Positions 9,085 through 18,079 are shown, counted from the first letter of the stretch. The stretch is DNA of 64,000 nt from Runella sp. MFBS21 (GCF_029433105.1 NZ_JARNTW010000002.1:413744-477743); one strand, 5' to 3'. Numbers and translations: made by a program. Notes: generated from the sequence alone by a model not told the origin.

Positions 9085-9118
9085 AAAAAAAGGAACCCTC
9101 TCCTGGGCAAGGAGAGGG
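9085..9118 (-). terminator. Rho-independent terminator of the PfkB-HAD gene
   Basis: On the minus strand the stem CCCTCTCC/GGAGAGGG (9111-9118 with 9096-9103) is followed by a run of seven T. It starts 6 bp after the stop codon at 9124 and separates this gene from the GH92 operon. Confidence 0.9.
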
Positions 9119-9123
9119 CAGGT

Positions 9124-11049
9124 TTAGACAGTTTCGGATACTTCTGCTTCTTTAAACAAAAGGCTAATGAGTTTTTGGTATTGTGAGAAATCGGGGATGA
9201 TAAGTTGCGCGCCCGCTTTCACGAGGCGGGGGCGTTTGTCGAGGTTGTGACCATGCCGTTGCACTTCATTGCTCGTAATTCCTACCGAGATTCCTCCAAA
9301 GCGGCGTCCTTCGCGGATTTCGTCGGGACCATCTCCAAATACAGCTAGTTCATTGCCGTTGAGATTGTTGTCGCGGATGATACGTTCAATAATCATCTTT
9401 TTAGAAAACTTGGTGTATTCGCGTAAAGCACCATAAATACCGCCATCAAACAAATCAGCATAACCCAACACGGTAGCTTCGTTGCGAACATCATCTACGT
9501 CTGTGCCACTTGCCAGATACATCACCACACCTCTTGCTTGCAATTCTTTCAAGAAGGCTACCGCTCCTTTCATGGTATAATCTTCCCAGTCAAGCTCACC
9601 TGCTTGCAGTTTGGCGAGGCGTTTGTTGACCAACTCCATCAAGCCATCATTATAAATTTCTTTGTATTGGAACTTATCCAAAATCTTGTCTTCGGGGACA
9701 TAACCTGCTTCGCGTACCATATTGACCAGCCCTTCCATTTGGTAAATGGTCTGAATACCAGTGGTTTTGTGGATGAACTCCTGTACTTGTCGCTTTACTT
9801 TATTGAAACCCGCTTGGTCGATAGTATCGTATGAATCTCCCAAAATCGCTTTCATCATCACAGGTTCCATGATTTCTTCCCAACCGTGGCGTAACGTGCT
9901 GATTGTACCATCGTGGTCAAAGACAGCATATTTGATGTGGCCGAGTTTGTCCAAAACCGCAGGGTCGCATAGCTCGGTTTCGGTGCCGGGCAAATACACC
10001 GCTTGGCGGGGATTTTCGGCCAAATCAGGTTGATAAACATAATTGGGGTCTTTGCTGATTGCCAAGATTTCTTCGGCATTGGCCGTACCCGTAATAAATA
10101 ATTTTTGTACCGTAACCGCCGCCGCAAAATTGGCAAATTGTGCCGCTTCGGCAGGAGTTATCCCCGCCGCCAAACACAACGTAATGGCGCTAATGACGGT
10201 ATCGCCCGCACCTACGGTATCGAGTTGGGAAGTGAGCTGCAAGCCCGGAAACTCGTGCGAACCTTCCTTGTCGAAGGCCGTAATGCCTCTTGCACCACAG
10301 GTCACAAATACTGGTTTTTGGGATTGTTGGAAAAGAGATTGACCATAATGGAGCACATCCGTTCTTGGAAGCATGGTACGAGGCTCTACTTGTACGCCGT
10401 TGAGATGAGCGGCTTCTGTATCGTTCACTTTACGATATACGTTAGAAAAACGGTCGTTGAAATGACGCGAGTCAACTAGAATGATTTTGTCAGTGTATTC
10501 ACTGAAAAGGTCGTTGGCTTTTTCTATAAATGACTCGTTAGTGATACTTCCAAGTACTTGCTGATTGAAAATGAGGGCGTCGTAAGTTTGGAGAGCTTCT
10601 TCTAAGCCAGCGAGTATTTTATAATCCGTTTCTTCGGTGCGGCGGTTATAAACCCCAAAATCAATGCGAGGTTCTTCTACGCCTTCTACGTATCTTTTTA
10701 GATAAGAATAAGTTTGAAAATGCTCTTTTTGAATAATAAGAGAGCTTGTATCGGCACCCAGATGCTGGAGTTGAGCGGTGAGTTCGCGGCCATAAATATC
10801 ATCGCCTACTACGCCAATTACCTTTAGTTGAGCGGGTGTCAAAGCAGCGAGATTGGCTACTACATTGGCAGCACCTCCGGGCGAATAGTAATGCTTTTCG
10901 ACGGCCTCTGCTTGCAGACCCGTTTCGATTGAAACCTCCGATTTACGCGTATCCATGATCCAATACGCATCCAAACAGAAGTCGCCATAGACAGCTACTT
11001 TAACGGTTTTTATTTTTTCTAAAATAGAAGAGATTTGATGGGTGTCCAT
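9124..11049 (-). CDS. Fused PfkB sugar kinase and HAD hydrolase
   Basis: A 641-residue cytoplasmic two-domain protein. Residues 1-330 form a PfkB/ribokinase domain close to the kinase half of heptose enzyme HldE: VAVYGDFCLDAYW, GGAANVVANLAAL, VVGDDIYG and the anion-hole DTVGAGD. Residues of about 375-620 form a HAD phosphatase-like domain with AVFDHDGT (nucleophile Asp), ASGTDVDD, a lysine in the TKFSKK segment and FGDGPDE. The fusion would couple sugar phosphorylation to dephosphorylation or a phosphoryl transfer; the substrate is unknown. It is not HldE, which carries a cytidylyltransferase instead of HAD. The frame extends to 11109, but the ATG at 11049 leads straight into the kinase fold. 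Confidence 0.85.
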   Translation of the reverse strand: MDTHQISSILEKIKTVKVAVYGDFCLDAYWIMDTRKSEVSIETGLQAEAVEKHYYSPGGAANVVANLAALTPAQLKVIGVVGDDIYGRELTAQLQHLGADTSSLIIQKEHFQTYSYLKRYVEGVEEPRIDFGVYNRRTEETDYKILAGLEEALQTYDALIFNQQVLGSITNESFIEKANDLFSEYTDKIILVDSRHFNDRFSNVYRKVNDTEAAHLNGVQVEPRTMLPRTDVLHYGQSLFQQSQKPVFVTCGARGITAFDKEGSHEFPGLQLTSQLDTVGAGDTVISAITLCLAAGITPAEAAQFANFAAAVTVQKLFITGTANAEEILAISKDPNYVYQPDLAENPRQAVYLPGTETELCDPAVLDKLGHIKYAVFDHDGTISTLRHGWEEIMEPVMMKAILGDSYDTIDQAGFNKVKRQVQEFIHKTTGIQTIYQMEGLVNMVREAGYVPEDKILDKFQYKEIYNDGLMELVNKRLAKLQAGELDWEDYTMKGAVAFLKELQARGVVMYLASGTDVDDVRNEATVLGYADLFDGGIYGALREYTKFSKKMIIERIIRDNNLNGNELAVFGDGPDEIREGRRFGGISVGITSNEVQRHGHNLDKRPRLVKAGAQLIIPDFSQYQKLISLLFKEAEVSETV

Positions 11050-11209
11050 AAACTGTGAAATTGGAATATCTACCAAAAGATTGCTTTTAAATACATACTC
11101 CAATTGCACTATTCAAGGCTATTGTTTCATTCATTAAATTCGTAATGGCTTACTCTTCGGGTTTATTGGAAAGTTTATCAGTCTTATGCCTGGGCTTGGG
11201 AGTATTGGA

Positions 11210-11824
11210 TTAAGAGCTAATAAGGTGTTGGAAGTCTTCTTTTTGGGTGAAATGTTGCAACAATAAAATCACACCTATCGCACTGGCAAAGGTGATTTTT
11301 TGCATGATAGGTAACCATGCAAAATCACCAGCACCATAGAGGTATAAAGTATAGTAAAAGATAAGAAGGCAAATGATACACAAGAACTTAAATAAATGAA
11401 GTCTTGATTTTAAGACAAAAACAGTAATGTAAAAAAAAGCTAGGAGAAACATGGTGCTTGCAATCGTAACCATGATGTCGTGCCAGGGTGTGGCGATTAA
11501 AAAAGTACAAATCGCACTACCTGCACCCCAATATTTAATGACGTTGGAGGCGCCCTTTCGAGGGATTTTCTTAGAAAAATCAATAAAAAATAAGGCTAAA
11601 CTTAAAGAAAGAAAAATCATTCCGGCATTGGCCCAATTTCTTGAAGGATTGAGAGAACCATTCAAGGCAATGGGTGCAAATAGATTACTGATAAAGTTTT
11701 TAGTCCAATCGAAGCCCACCATATTTTTATCAGACCATGACCCTCCCGGATATAGACTCGTTGCTATCAGCAGCAAGATTCCTGAACAAATAACTCCGAT
11801 GAGTACTGAATATTTTTTGAGCAT
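11210..11824 (-). CDS. Six-helix integral membrane protein, DUF998-like
   Basis: A 204-residue membrane protein with about six hydrophobic segments. The opening (first helix, then YPGGSWSD, then WTKNFISNLF) and the placement of helices resemble DUF998-type proteins, whose function is unknown. It is a lone gene, 160 bp from the kinase start, with no partner that suggests a role. No catalytic motif is visible. Confidence 0.75.
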   Translation of the reverse strand: MLKKYSVLIGVICSGILLLIATSLYPGGSWSDKNMVGFDWTKNFISNLFAPIALNGSLNPSRNWANAGMIFLSLSLALFFIDFSKKIPRKGASNVIKYWGAGSAICTFLIATPWHDIMVTIASTMFLLAFFYITVFVLKSRLHLFKFLCIICLLIFYYTLYLYGAGDFAWLPIMQKITFASAIGVILLLQHFTQKEDFQHLISS

Positions 11825-11848
11825 CTGAGATAAAATTTGTAGGCTTTG

Positions 11849-11931
11849 CGTCAGAGACGTAGCGCCAGTTTGTCATCGAAATCATGTAGAGGAAAGCTAT
11901 TTTTCGTCCCGACACAACATCGGGACGAAAA
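11849..11931. repeat. Degenerate copy of the dispersed palindromic element
   Basis: TTGCGTCAGAGACG at about 11,847 resembles one arm of the GCGTCTCCGACGC palindrome found elsewhere. It is followed by a perfect 12-bp inverted repeat, TTTTCGTCCCGA (11901-11912) with TCGGGACGAAAA (11920-11931). This resembles the CGTCCCGAA/TTCGGGACG hairpins at 31,770-31,930. The 170-bp gap between genes holds nothing else I recognise. Confidence 0.6.
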
Positions 11932-11996
11932 CGGAATAAAGTCTCGGACTTTAATCAAAGCGGCAAAAAATCATAATGATTTATATCTCAATCTTT

Positions 11997-13523
11997 CTAT
12001 ATCTCAAATTTGATACCTTGTGCTAAGGGGAGGGTAGTGCCGTAGTTGATGGTGTTGGTTTGGCGGCGCATATAGGCCTTCCAAGCATCAGAGCCTGATT
12101 CTCGTCCGCCGCCCGTCTCTTTTTCACCACCAAAAGCACCGCCAATTTCGGCACCAGAAGTACCAATATTGACGTTGGCAATACCGCAATCTGAACCCGC
12201 TTGACTCAAAAATACCTCGGCTTCGCGGAGATTGAGCGTAAATATTGCCGACGAAAGTCCTTGAGGAACTCCGTTTTGCAAGGCAATGGCTTCGTCTAAA
12301 GTAGTATATTTGATAAGGTACAGAATAGGCGCAAAAGTCTCGTGTTGTACAATATGCCAGTGATTTTGGACCTCGGCAATACAGGGAGCCACATAACAAC
12401 CCGACGCAAACGCCTCCCCGCTCAACACCGCCGGTGGTACTACAAAAGTACCTCCTTGAGCCTCAATAGCCTGCACGGCGGATTGGTAGTTCGCGACCGC
12501 GTCGGTGTCAATCAATGGGCCTACATGATAGTGAGCATCGAGAGGATTGCCAATGCGAAGTTGGGCGTAGGCTTTGGCCAATCGGGTTTTTACTTCTTCG
12601 TAAATAGTTTCGTGAACAATCAGGCGGCGGGTGCTTGTGCAGCGTTGTCCTGCCGTGCCTACTGCACCAAACACAATGGCTGGAATCGCCAGTGGCAAGT
12701 CGGCTTGTGACGAAACGATGATGGCGTTGTTGCCACCTAATTCTAGCAAACTACGCCCTAAACGACCACCCACGGCTTGGCCTACGGCTTTACCCATGCG
12801 AGTACTACCTGTAGCCGACACGAGCGGAATCCGCACATCGTGAGAGAGCCATTCGCCTACTTCGCGACCTCCTACCACCAAGCCTGATACACCTTCAGGT
12901 ACGTTGTTGGTTTTCAATACTTCTTTAATGATATACTGACAAGCGATAGCAGTCAAGGGTGTTTTTTCGGAAGGCTTCCATACACATACATCACCACAAA
13001 CCCACGCCAACATCGAATTCCATGACCACACAGCTACGGGAAAATTGAAGGCCGAAATGATACCCACAATGCCAAGCGGATGCCACTGCTCATACATGCG
13101 GTGGGAGGGGCGCTCGCTGTGCATACTAAGTCCATAAAGCTGACGCGACAACCCTACCGCAAAATCACATATATCAATAATTTCTTGGACTTCGCCTAAA
13201 CCTTCTTGTAGACTTTTGCCCATTTCGTAGCTTACGAGGGTGCCGAGTTCGGTTTTGTATTGGCGAAACTGTTCCCCCATTTGCCGAACGATTTCGCCGC
13301 GTTTGGGAGCAGGCACAAGCCGCCAAGTTTTGAAGGCTTCTTGTGCCTGCCCTATGACCGTTTCATAATCTTCGCGCGAAGCAGCATTTACTTTTCCGAT
13401 GAGATGTCCATCCACGGGGGAGAAAGAAGAGATTTCCTCTCCTTGTCCTTGCCAAGATGCTGCACCCGTGCTGATACCTTCGTTGAGGTGGGAGAGACCA
13501 AGTGATTTCAAGATTTGTTGCAT
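11997..13523 (-). CDS. Aldehyde dehydrogenase, ALDH7 (antiquitin) type
   Basis: A 508-residue NAD(P)-dependent aldehyde dehydrogenase of the ALDH7 group, which oxidises alpha-aminoadipate semialdehyde in lysine breakdown. The signature LELGGNNAIIV is followed by VGTAGQRCTSTRRLIVHE with the catalytic Cys in QRC. The NAD-binding ATGSTRMGKAVG and the C-terminal FGGEKETGGGRESGSDAWK also match. Length is normal. It is cytoplasmic. A TAACTTTG box at 13568-13575 on the minus strand, about 45 bp before the ATG, fits the -7 element TAnnTTTG, though no -33 TTTG lies at the right distance. No other lysine-catabolic gene is nearby, so the physiological substrate is uncertain. Confidence 0.92.
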   Translation of the reverse strand: MQQILKSLGLSHLNEGISTGAASWQGQGEEISSFSPVDGHLIGKVNAASREDYETVIGQAQEAFKTWRLVPAPKRGEIVRQMGEQFRQYKTELGTLVSYEMGKSLQEGLGEVQEIIDICDFAVGLSRQLYGLSMHSERPSHRMYEQWHPLGIVGIISAFNFPVAVWSWNSMLAWVCGDVCVWKPSEKTPLTAIACQYIIKEVLKTNNVPEGVSGLVVGGREVGEWLSHDVRIPLVSATGSTRMGKAVGQAVGGRLGRSLLELGGNNAIIVSSQADLPLAIPAIVFGAVGTAGQRCTSTRRLIVHETIYEEVKTRLAKAYAQLRIGNPLDAHYHVGPLIDTDAVANYQSAVQAIEAQGGTFVVPPAVLSGEAFASGCYVAPCIAEVQNHWHIVQHETFAPILYLIKYTTLDEAIALQNGVPQGLSSAIFTLNLREAEVFLSQAGSDCGIANVNIGTSGAEIGGAFGGEKETGGGRESGSDAWKAYMRRQTNTINYGTTLPLAQGIKFEI

Positions 13524-13601
13524 AACTAGCTTTGCTGATGAAAATGATTTTTGGATGTTGACATAAGCAAAGTTACAATAAAAGCCCCTCCTTTGGGTAT
13601 T

Positions 13602-14861
13602 TTACATCAGCAAAAATACCGCAGCACCTGCCACATAGCCTAGCAGCGCCAATAAACTGATGCGCTTGAGATACCAAAAAAAACTGATACGCTCCATCCC
13701 CATTACGGCTACACCCGCTGCCGAACCTATGATGAGCATACTTCCACCTGTACCAGCACAGTATGCCAAAAACTCCCAAATACGGTGGTCTTGAGGGTAA
13801 GTAGCCAAGTCATACATACCCATAGAAGCGGCTACCAGCGGTACATTGTCAATGACTGCCGATGCAATCCCAATGATAAACACAATAGCGTCAAGATTGC
13901 CAATTGTATCGTTCATCCAACCTGCCAATACACTTAGCGTGTGCGTCACTTCGAGTACACCAATAGCCAACAAAATCCCCATGAAAAACAAAATACTACT
14001 GGTGTCGATTTTGCTAAGAGCATGGGCAGCTGTGAAAGGTTTACGGTCTTCTTCATCTTTTTTGGAGTGCAATATTTCTGAAACGGCCCAGACGGTTCCG
14101 AGGGCGAGCAATATCCCCATGTAAGGAGGAAGGTGAGTGACAGTTTTGAAAATAGGGACAAATAGCAACATTCCCAAACCTACTCCAAACATGGTATTGC
14201 GTTCAAAATCTGATACTTCCTCCTGTTTTTTGGAAGCTCTAGGAGTAGCGATGTTTCCCTTCAGACGAAAAGACAAATAAATAAGGGGTACAATCAGTGC
14301 GACGAGGCTAGGAATAATCAATACTTTGATGACATTGGTGGCGGAGATTTGTCCACCAATCCAGAGCATGGTGGTTGTAACATCTCCTAGAGGTGACCAA
14401 GCGCCGCCGGCATTGGCCGCAATAATGACAATCCCCGCAAAAAAACGCCGCATATCATCGTCGCGAATGATTTTACGCAATAGTGATACCATCACAATCG
14501 CTGTGGTAAGATTGTCGAGAGCGGCAGAAAGAAAAAAAGTAAGAATACTAATAATCCATAGCAATGAGCGCGCGTCTTTGGTATGAATTCGATCCGTAAT
14601 GACACTGAAACCTTGGTGGGCGTCGATAAGCTCCACGATAGTCATCGCTCCCAATAAAAAAAAGGCGATTTCGGCAATACCCGCTAAGTGGTGCGAAAGT
14701 TCTTCGGTAATGTGGTGGGTATCGGTGCTAGAAAATGCGTATAATGTCCAGCAGATGACTCCTGTAAGTAAGGCCGAAGCAGTTTTGTTTATGTGGATGT
14801 TGTGTTCAAGCGTAATGAGTATATAGCCAATCACAAAGACGGCAATAATGAAAGTAATCAT
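13602..14861 (-). CDS. nhaD: Sodium/proton antiporter NhaD
   Basis: A 419-residue inner-membrane antiporter with about 11-12 hydrophobic segments, of the NhaD branch of the ion transporter superfamily. It exchanges Na+ for H+. Family features are the segment around ALDNLTTAIVMVSLL, ANAGGAWSPLGDVTTTMLWIGG, and DNVPLVAASMGMY, where polar Asp/Asn/Thr residues lie inside membrane helices. It diverges from a calcium/sodium antiporter gene across 156 bp that contains an array of 11-bp TTAA boxes, so both ion transporters may share a control region. Confidence 0.93.
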   Translation of the reverse strand: MITFIIAVFVIGYILITLEHNIHINKTASALLTGVICWTLYAFSSTDTHHITEELSHHLAGIAEIAFFLLGAMTIVELIDAHQGFSVITDRIHTKDARSLLWIISILTFFLSAALDNLTTAIVMVSLLRKIIRDDDMRRFFAGIVIIAANAGGAWSPLGDVTTTMLWIGGQISATNVIKVLIIPSLVALIVPLIYLSFRLKGNIATPRASKKQEEVSDFERNTMFGVGLGMLLFVPIFKTVTHLPPYMGILLALGTVWAVSEILHSKKDEEDRKPFTAAHALSKIDTSSILFFMGILLAIGVLEVTHTLSVLAGWMNDTIGNLDAIVFIIGIASAVIDNVPLVAASMGMYDLATYPQDHRIWEFLAYCAGTGGSMLIIGSAAGVAVMGMERISFFWYLKRISLLALLGYVAGAAVFLLM

Positions 14862-14906
14862 AATTGAATAGTAAAGTTAACATACATACAAATTTCGGAC
14901 TCAATC

Positions 14907-14939
14907 CTTAAAAAGTCGTTAAAAACTCGTTAATTCCAT
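14907..14939. promoter_or_regulatory. Array of TTAA boxes at 11-bp spacing, between nhaD and CaCA gene
   Basis: Three consecutive 11-mers: CTTAAAAAGTC, GTTAAAAACTC, GTTAATTCCAT. Direct repeats at this spacing are typical of OmpR/PhoB-type response regulators. It sits 46 bp upstream of the nhaD start and 79 bp upstream of the antiporter start at 15018. Confidence 0.55.
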
Positions 14940-15017
14940 AAAAAACAACAATTTTGCATACTTGTTATTTCTTAAATAGACGGATTTAAGAAAGGTCTCT
15001 ATCAAATTTTTGGGAAA

Positions 15018-15953
15018 ATGATTTTGAATTGGATTTTAGTTTTTGTAGGAAGTTTAGCGGTTTTATTGGTGGCGGCTCAGTATTTTACCAATGCGGCCGA
15101 GGGCGCAGGGCAGCGGTTAAAACTGCCTTCTTTTGTCACAGGTATTTTCATCGTAGGAATCGGTACCTCTCTTCCCGAATTAGTGACAGCATTAGTGTCG
15201 GTTTCATCAGGTCATGCGGAGATTGTGGCCGGAAACCTAGTAGGCTCTAATATTTCCAATTTATTTTTGATAGTAGGAACTACCGCCCTGCTCAACCGCC
15301 GTACTATTGAATTGGGAAAGCGTTATCTCATGATTGACTTGCATTATTTGCTTGGGGCAGCTTTAGTATTTTATTTATTTTTTCAAGAAGGTGTACTTAC
15401 ATGGCGAGAAGGTGCATTTTTATTGGTGATATTTGTAGTATATAGTTTATATCTTCTCAAAGCGGGTAGCGAAGATGAACCCGAAGATGTGCCAGAGACG
15501 GTACCATCATGGGGTAAAATTTTGTTGATTTTAGGAGGGTCTGGGGTAGGTATCTATTTGGGCGCCGATTATACCGTTTTAAGCATTACCAAAATCGCCG
15601 AAATCCTCGAAATTCCGTCTTCTATTATTGCTCTTACTATTTTGTCATTGGGAACAACCCTTCCCGAATTGGCCGTCAATTATTTCTCTGTCAAAAAAGG
15701 GAAAGCTTCTTTAGCGATTGGCAATGTAATGGGCTCTTGTATTTTTAATTTACTTGTCATTCCGGGCGTAGCAAGTTGGGCTGGTAATCTCACCGCTAGT
15801 GGACAAGTGCTGTCACTGGCATTGCCGATGTTGGTAGTAGCTTCGGCCTTCTTTTATTTGTTGGCGCAAGACAAGCGTATCTCTGCTTGGGAAGGTGCTC
15901 TGTTTTTAATTTTGTACTTCATCTTTATGTTCAAAACAGCAGGGTTGATTTAA
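15018..15953 (+). CDS. Calcium/sodium antiporter, CaCA family (YrbG type)
   Basis: A 311-residue inner-membrane cation exchanger with two inverted halves of five helices. The two alpha-repeats are visible: GIGTSLPELVTALVS with GNLVGSNISN in the first half, and SLGTTLPELAVNYFS with GNVMGSCIFN in the second. The paired Glu residues (LPEL) form the ion site in this family. The first half begins with a hydrophobic segment, no signal peptide. The gene ends 23 bp before a strong terminator. Confidence 0.94.
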   Translation: MILNWILVFVGSLAVLLVAAQYFTNAAEGAGQRLKLPSFVTGIFIVGIGTSLPELVTALVSVSSGHAEIVAGNLVGSNISNLFLIVGTTALLNRRTIELGKRYLMIDLHYLLGAALVFYLFFQEGVLTWREGAFLLVIFVVYSLYLLKAGSEDEPEDVPETVPSWGKILLILGGSGVGIYLGADYTVLSITKIAEILEIPSSIIALTILSLGTTLPELAVNYFSVKKGKASLAIGNVMGSCIFNLLVIPGVASWAGNLTASGQVLSLALPMLVVASAFFYLLAQDKRISAWEGALFLILYFIFMFKTAGLI

Positions 15954-15976
15954 TGAAGCTAGGCTTTTCAAAAAAG

Positions 15977-16007
15977 ACACGAGCGAGAAAGACTTTCTCG
16001 CTCGTGT
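15977..16007 (+). terminator. Terminator after the CaCA antiporter
   Basis: A long perfect stem, ACACGAGCGAGAAAG (15977-15991) with CTTTCTCGCTCGTGT (15993-16007), lies 23 bp after the stop codon. The loop must open by a pair or two to form. There is no long T tract downstream. Confidence 0.6.
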
Positions 16008-16067
16008 GATGGCAAACACTTAGGACGATCATTTAAAATAGACTCAACACAAAAATCTTCGGCAAAC

Positions 16068-16111
16068 CTTAAAAACTCATTAAGGAACTATTAAAAGTTT
16101 GCTAAAACCAA
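16068..16111. promoter_or_regulatory. Array of TTAA boxes at 11-bp spacing, no downstream gene
   Basis: Four consecutive 11-mers: CTTAAAAACTC, ATTAAGGAACT, ATTAAAAGTTT, GCTAAAACCAA. The sequence then runs into an AT-rich stretch (TTAGAATAAATATAGG) that could be a promoter, then about 60 bp to a hairpin at 16172-16202. No protein gene follows on the plus strand. The array is out of place unless it drives a short transcript. Confidence 0.5.
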
Positions 16112-16171
16112 TAAAAAATTAGAATAAATATAGGCCAAACAGATTGTGGCTACAGATTGTGATAAAATAAG

Positions 16172-16202
16172 AATGACGAGCCTAGTATCTGGGCTCGTCA
16201 TT
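16172..16202. terminator. Strong hairpin, possible terminator
   Basis: An 11-bp stem, AATGACGAGCC (16172-16182) with GGCTCGTCATT (16192-16202), around a 9-nt loop. It lies downstream of the small gene at 16247-16564 on the minus strand, where the following sequence is moderately T-rich, and could also end a short plus-strand transcript. Confidence 0.5.
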
Positions 16203-16246
16203 GCTAGTCAACCAAATCGTATGTTACCTTCATTTTCCGCTTTTTC

Positions 16247-16564
16247 TCACAAATTATTTTTTAATACCAAATTATTCTTTTTCAGAATAAGTGATTGATT
16301 GGTCTTTCGAAGTTGGGCAATCGTGTCGCGCATCAAAAAAATAATTTTCTCTTGTGACAACTTTACCGCTTCGAGAGAGTCTTGCCTCAATATCGCACGG
16401 TTGGTTTGTTCTATCATGTCACGTTGGGCAACCCACTGATAGAGACAAGTGAATGTGAGGCACACCGTAATACCTAGTAAGCAATAAAAAGCAAGCTTTT
16501 TGTTGTGCTCGCGGGCGGGTCGGTGGTACACATTGCCATACTGGGGCAAAATTCTTGACTTCAT
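16247..16564 (-). CDS. Small single-pass membrane protein with coiled coil, unknown
   Basis: A 105-residue protein of unknown function. Residues of about 22-45 form one membrane helix (KLAFYCLLGITVCLTFTCLY). The rest is helical, charged and heptad-like, rich in Gln, Asn, Leu and Lys. Such an arrangement resembles small FtsL/FtsB-like or envelope proteins, but I see no motif to name it. It sits directly downstream of the two-component operon, separated by 123 bp that contain another 11-bp TTAA array, so it could be a target of that regulator. Confidence 0.65.
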   Translation of the reverse strand: MKSRILPQYGNVYHRPAREHNKKLAFYCLLGITVCLTFTCLYQWVAQRDMIEQTNRAILRQDSLEAVKLSQEKIIFLMRDTIAQLRKTNQSLILKKNNLVLKNNL

Positions 16565-16646
16565 TCAAACGACCATTTGTACCTAACTTTTTTTTAACCC
16601 TGTTTGACTTGCGGGTTAGATTTGATTGCAAAGAAACAGGTCAATC

Positions 16647-16690
16647 CTTAAAAACTTATGAATGAAATGTTAAAAACTCACTAAAAGTTA
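16647..16690. promoter_or_regulatory. Array of TTAA-like boxes at 11-bp spacing
   Basis: Four 11-mers in register: CTTAAAAACTT, ATGAATGAAAT, GTTAAAAACTC, ACTAAAAGTTA. Units 1 and 3 are strong, 2 and 4 weak. The array lies between the histidine-kinase stop codon (16688) and the small membrane gene, 83 bp upstream of the latter's start. Confidence 0.5.
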
Positions 16691-18076
16691 GGATAAATGC
16701 TCGGAAAAATGGTATGGAATCAAGAGCGAAAAGAAAGTGGTTTGGGAAGTGTCTTCTGAAGTGGCTTGGATGCTGCTTCCGTGAAGTTTGGCGATACGCT
16801 CCACCAACGACAACCCCACGCCATAGCCTTTGATGGTAGTGGTATTATCGCTGCGATAAAAAGGCTGAAATATATAAGGTAAGTCTTTGGGCGAAATCAC
16901 GATGCCTGTATTGGTAAAACGAACCTCAATCAAGTTTTCTTTGGGAAATACATCTACTACTACTTGATGATTGGGCGAAAACTTGCAGCCATTTTCCATC
17001 AGATTGACAATGGCAGTTTTCATCAAATGATGATTGGCTTTCACGATGAGCTGATTGTCGTCTTCAATCGTACTCAAAAACTGTACTTGTACTTGATAGC
17101 TAGGCTCGGCTTTGAGGAGAAGCTCACGCGCATCCCAGACGATTTCGTCGATACGAACATCGGTATAAATTAAGGTGCGGTTTTGGTCATTGACTTTGGC
17201 AAGCTCTAGCAGCGTTTCGGAGAGTTGACCTAAATCACGGATATCTTCTCTGACTGATAGGAGTGTTTGCTGATATTCGGCTTCGCTCCGGTCTTTAAGA
17301 AGAGCTACATCGAGCTGCGCCCCCATACGCATGAGGGGATTTTTGAGCTCGTGCGATACATTCGAAATAAATAAATTTTGGAGTCTAAACACTTCACCGA
17401 TGCGGTCGAGGAGGGTATTGAAGGTGCTAGTGAGTTGGCCTATTTCGTCGCGGGGATTTTGTACCGAAAGGCGTTGGTCAATCAGTTTAGGATAAATTTG
17501 ATTGACTTGGCCGATGGCATTAGATATAGGTTTCATCGCTTGACCAGCAAAATACCACCCTGCCATGACAACAAGGCCGATTAATCCAAAATACATTCCT
17601 GTCAAGATTCGGAAAAGGCTATTGAGTTCTTCTTGGCCGAATTTGTCTTCGGCTCCAGCTACACATACCACTCTATTGAAGCGGTCGGTATATAAGATGC
17701 CAATTATTTTGGCGTTGTCTTCTGAAAACTGAACTTCTTTTTCGAGCCTAATTTCGTCAAGGATTTCGGGCGTAATATGATAATACAATGATTCATTGCT
17801 AGTATAAAGCTCATTGTTTGCATGGTCATAAATCGTCAGATTTTCATTGTGCAAAACGTCGTAATTGGTCTTGTCGATTTTGCGAAGTAGTTTTGAATCT
17901 ACCCCTTCTACCTTTACCAGCAACTCACAGGTAGTGATGGCTTTGTGTCTGAGCCGTTTATAAAACTCCTGCTCCACATAATTGAGCCTCAGCAAATACA
18001 CTGTTACGAAAGCCACGAGCATAATAGCTGAGACTAGTAGTGCAAATTGCAGAGTGAGTTTGGTACGTATTTGCAT
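16688..18076 (-). CDS. Sensor histidine kinase with HAMP domain
   Basis: A 462-residue membrane kinase. Membrane helices lie at about residues 8-28 and 158-180 and enclose a sensor region of about 130 residues outside the cytoplasm. A HAMP linker follows, then HisKA with the phosphorylated His in NVSHELKNP, and an HATPase with NLMENGCKF (N box), PYIFQPFYR (F box) and GYGVGLSLVERI (G2 box). It forms an operon with the response regulator, whose stop lies 3 bp upstream. The signal is unknown. Nearby TTAA-box arrays are candidate targets. Confidence 0.95.
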   Translation of the reverse strand: MQIRTKLTLQFALLVSAIMLVAFVTVYLLRLNYVEQEFYKRLRHKAITTCELLVKVEGVDSKLLRKIDKTNYDVLHNENLTIYDHANNELYTSNESLYYHITPEILDEIRLEKEVQFSEDNAKIIGILYTDRFNRVVCVAGAEDKFGQEELNSLFRILTGMYFGLIGLVVMAGWYFAGQAMKPISNAIGQVNQIYPKLIDQRLSVQNPRDEIGQLTSTFNTLLDRIGEVFRLQNLFISNVSHELKNPLMRMGAQLDVALLKDRSEAEYQQTLLSVREDIRDLGQLSETLLELAKVNDQNRTLIYTDVRIDEIVWDARELLLKAEPSYQVQVQFLSTIEDDNQLIVKANHHLMKTAIVNLMENGCKFSPNHQVVVDVFPKENLIEVRFTNTGIVISPKDLPYIFQPFYRSDNTTTIKGYGVGLSLVERIAKLHGSSIQATSEDTSQTTFFSLLIPYHFSEHLS

Positions 18077-18079
18077 CGT

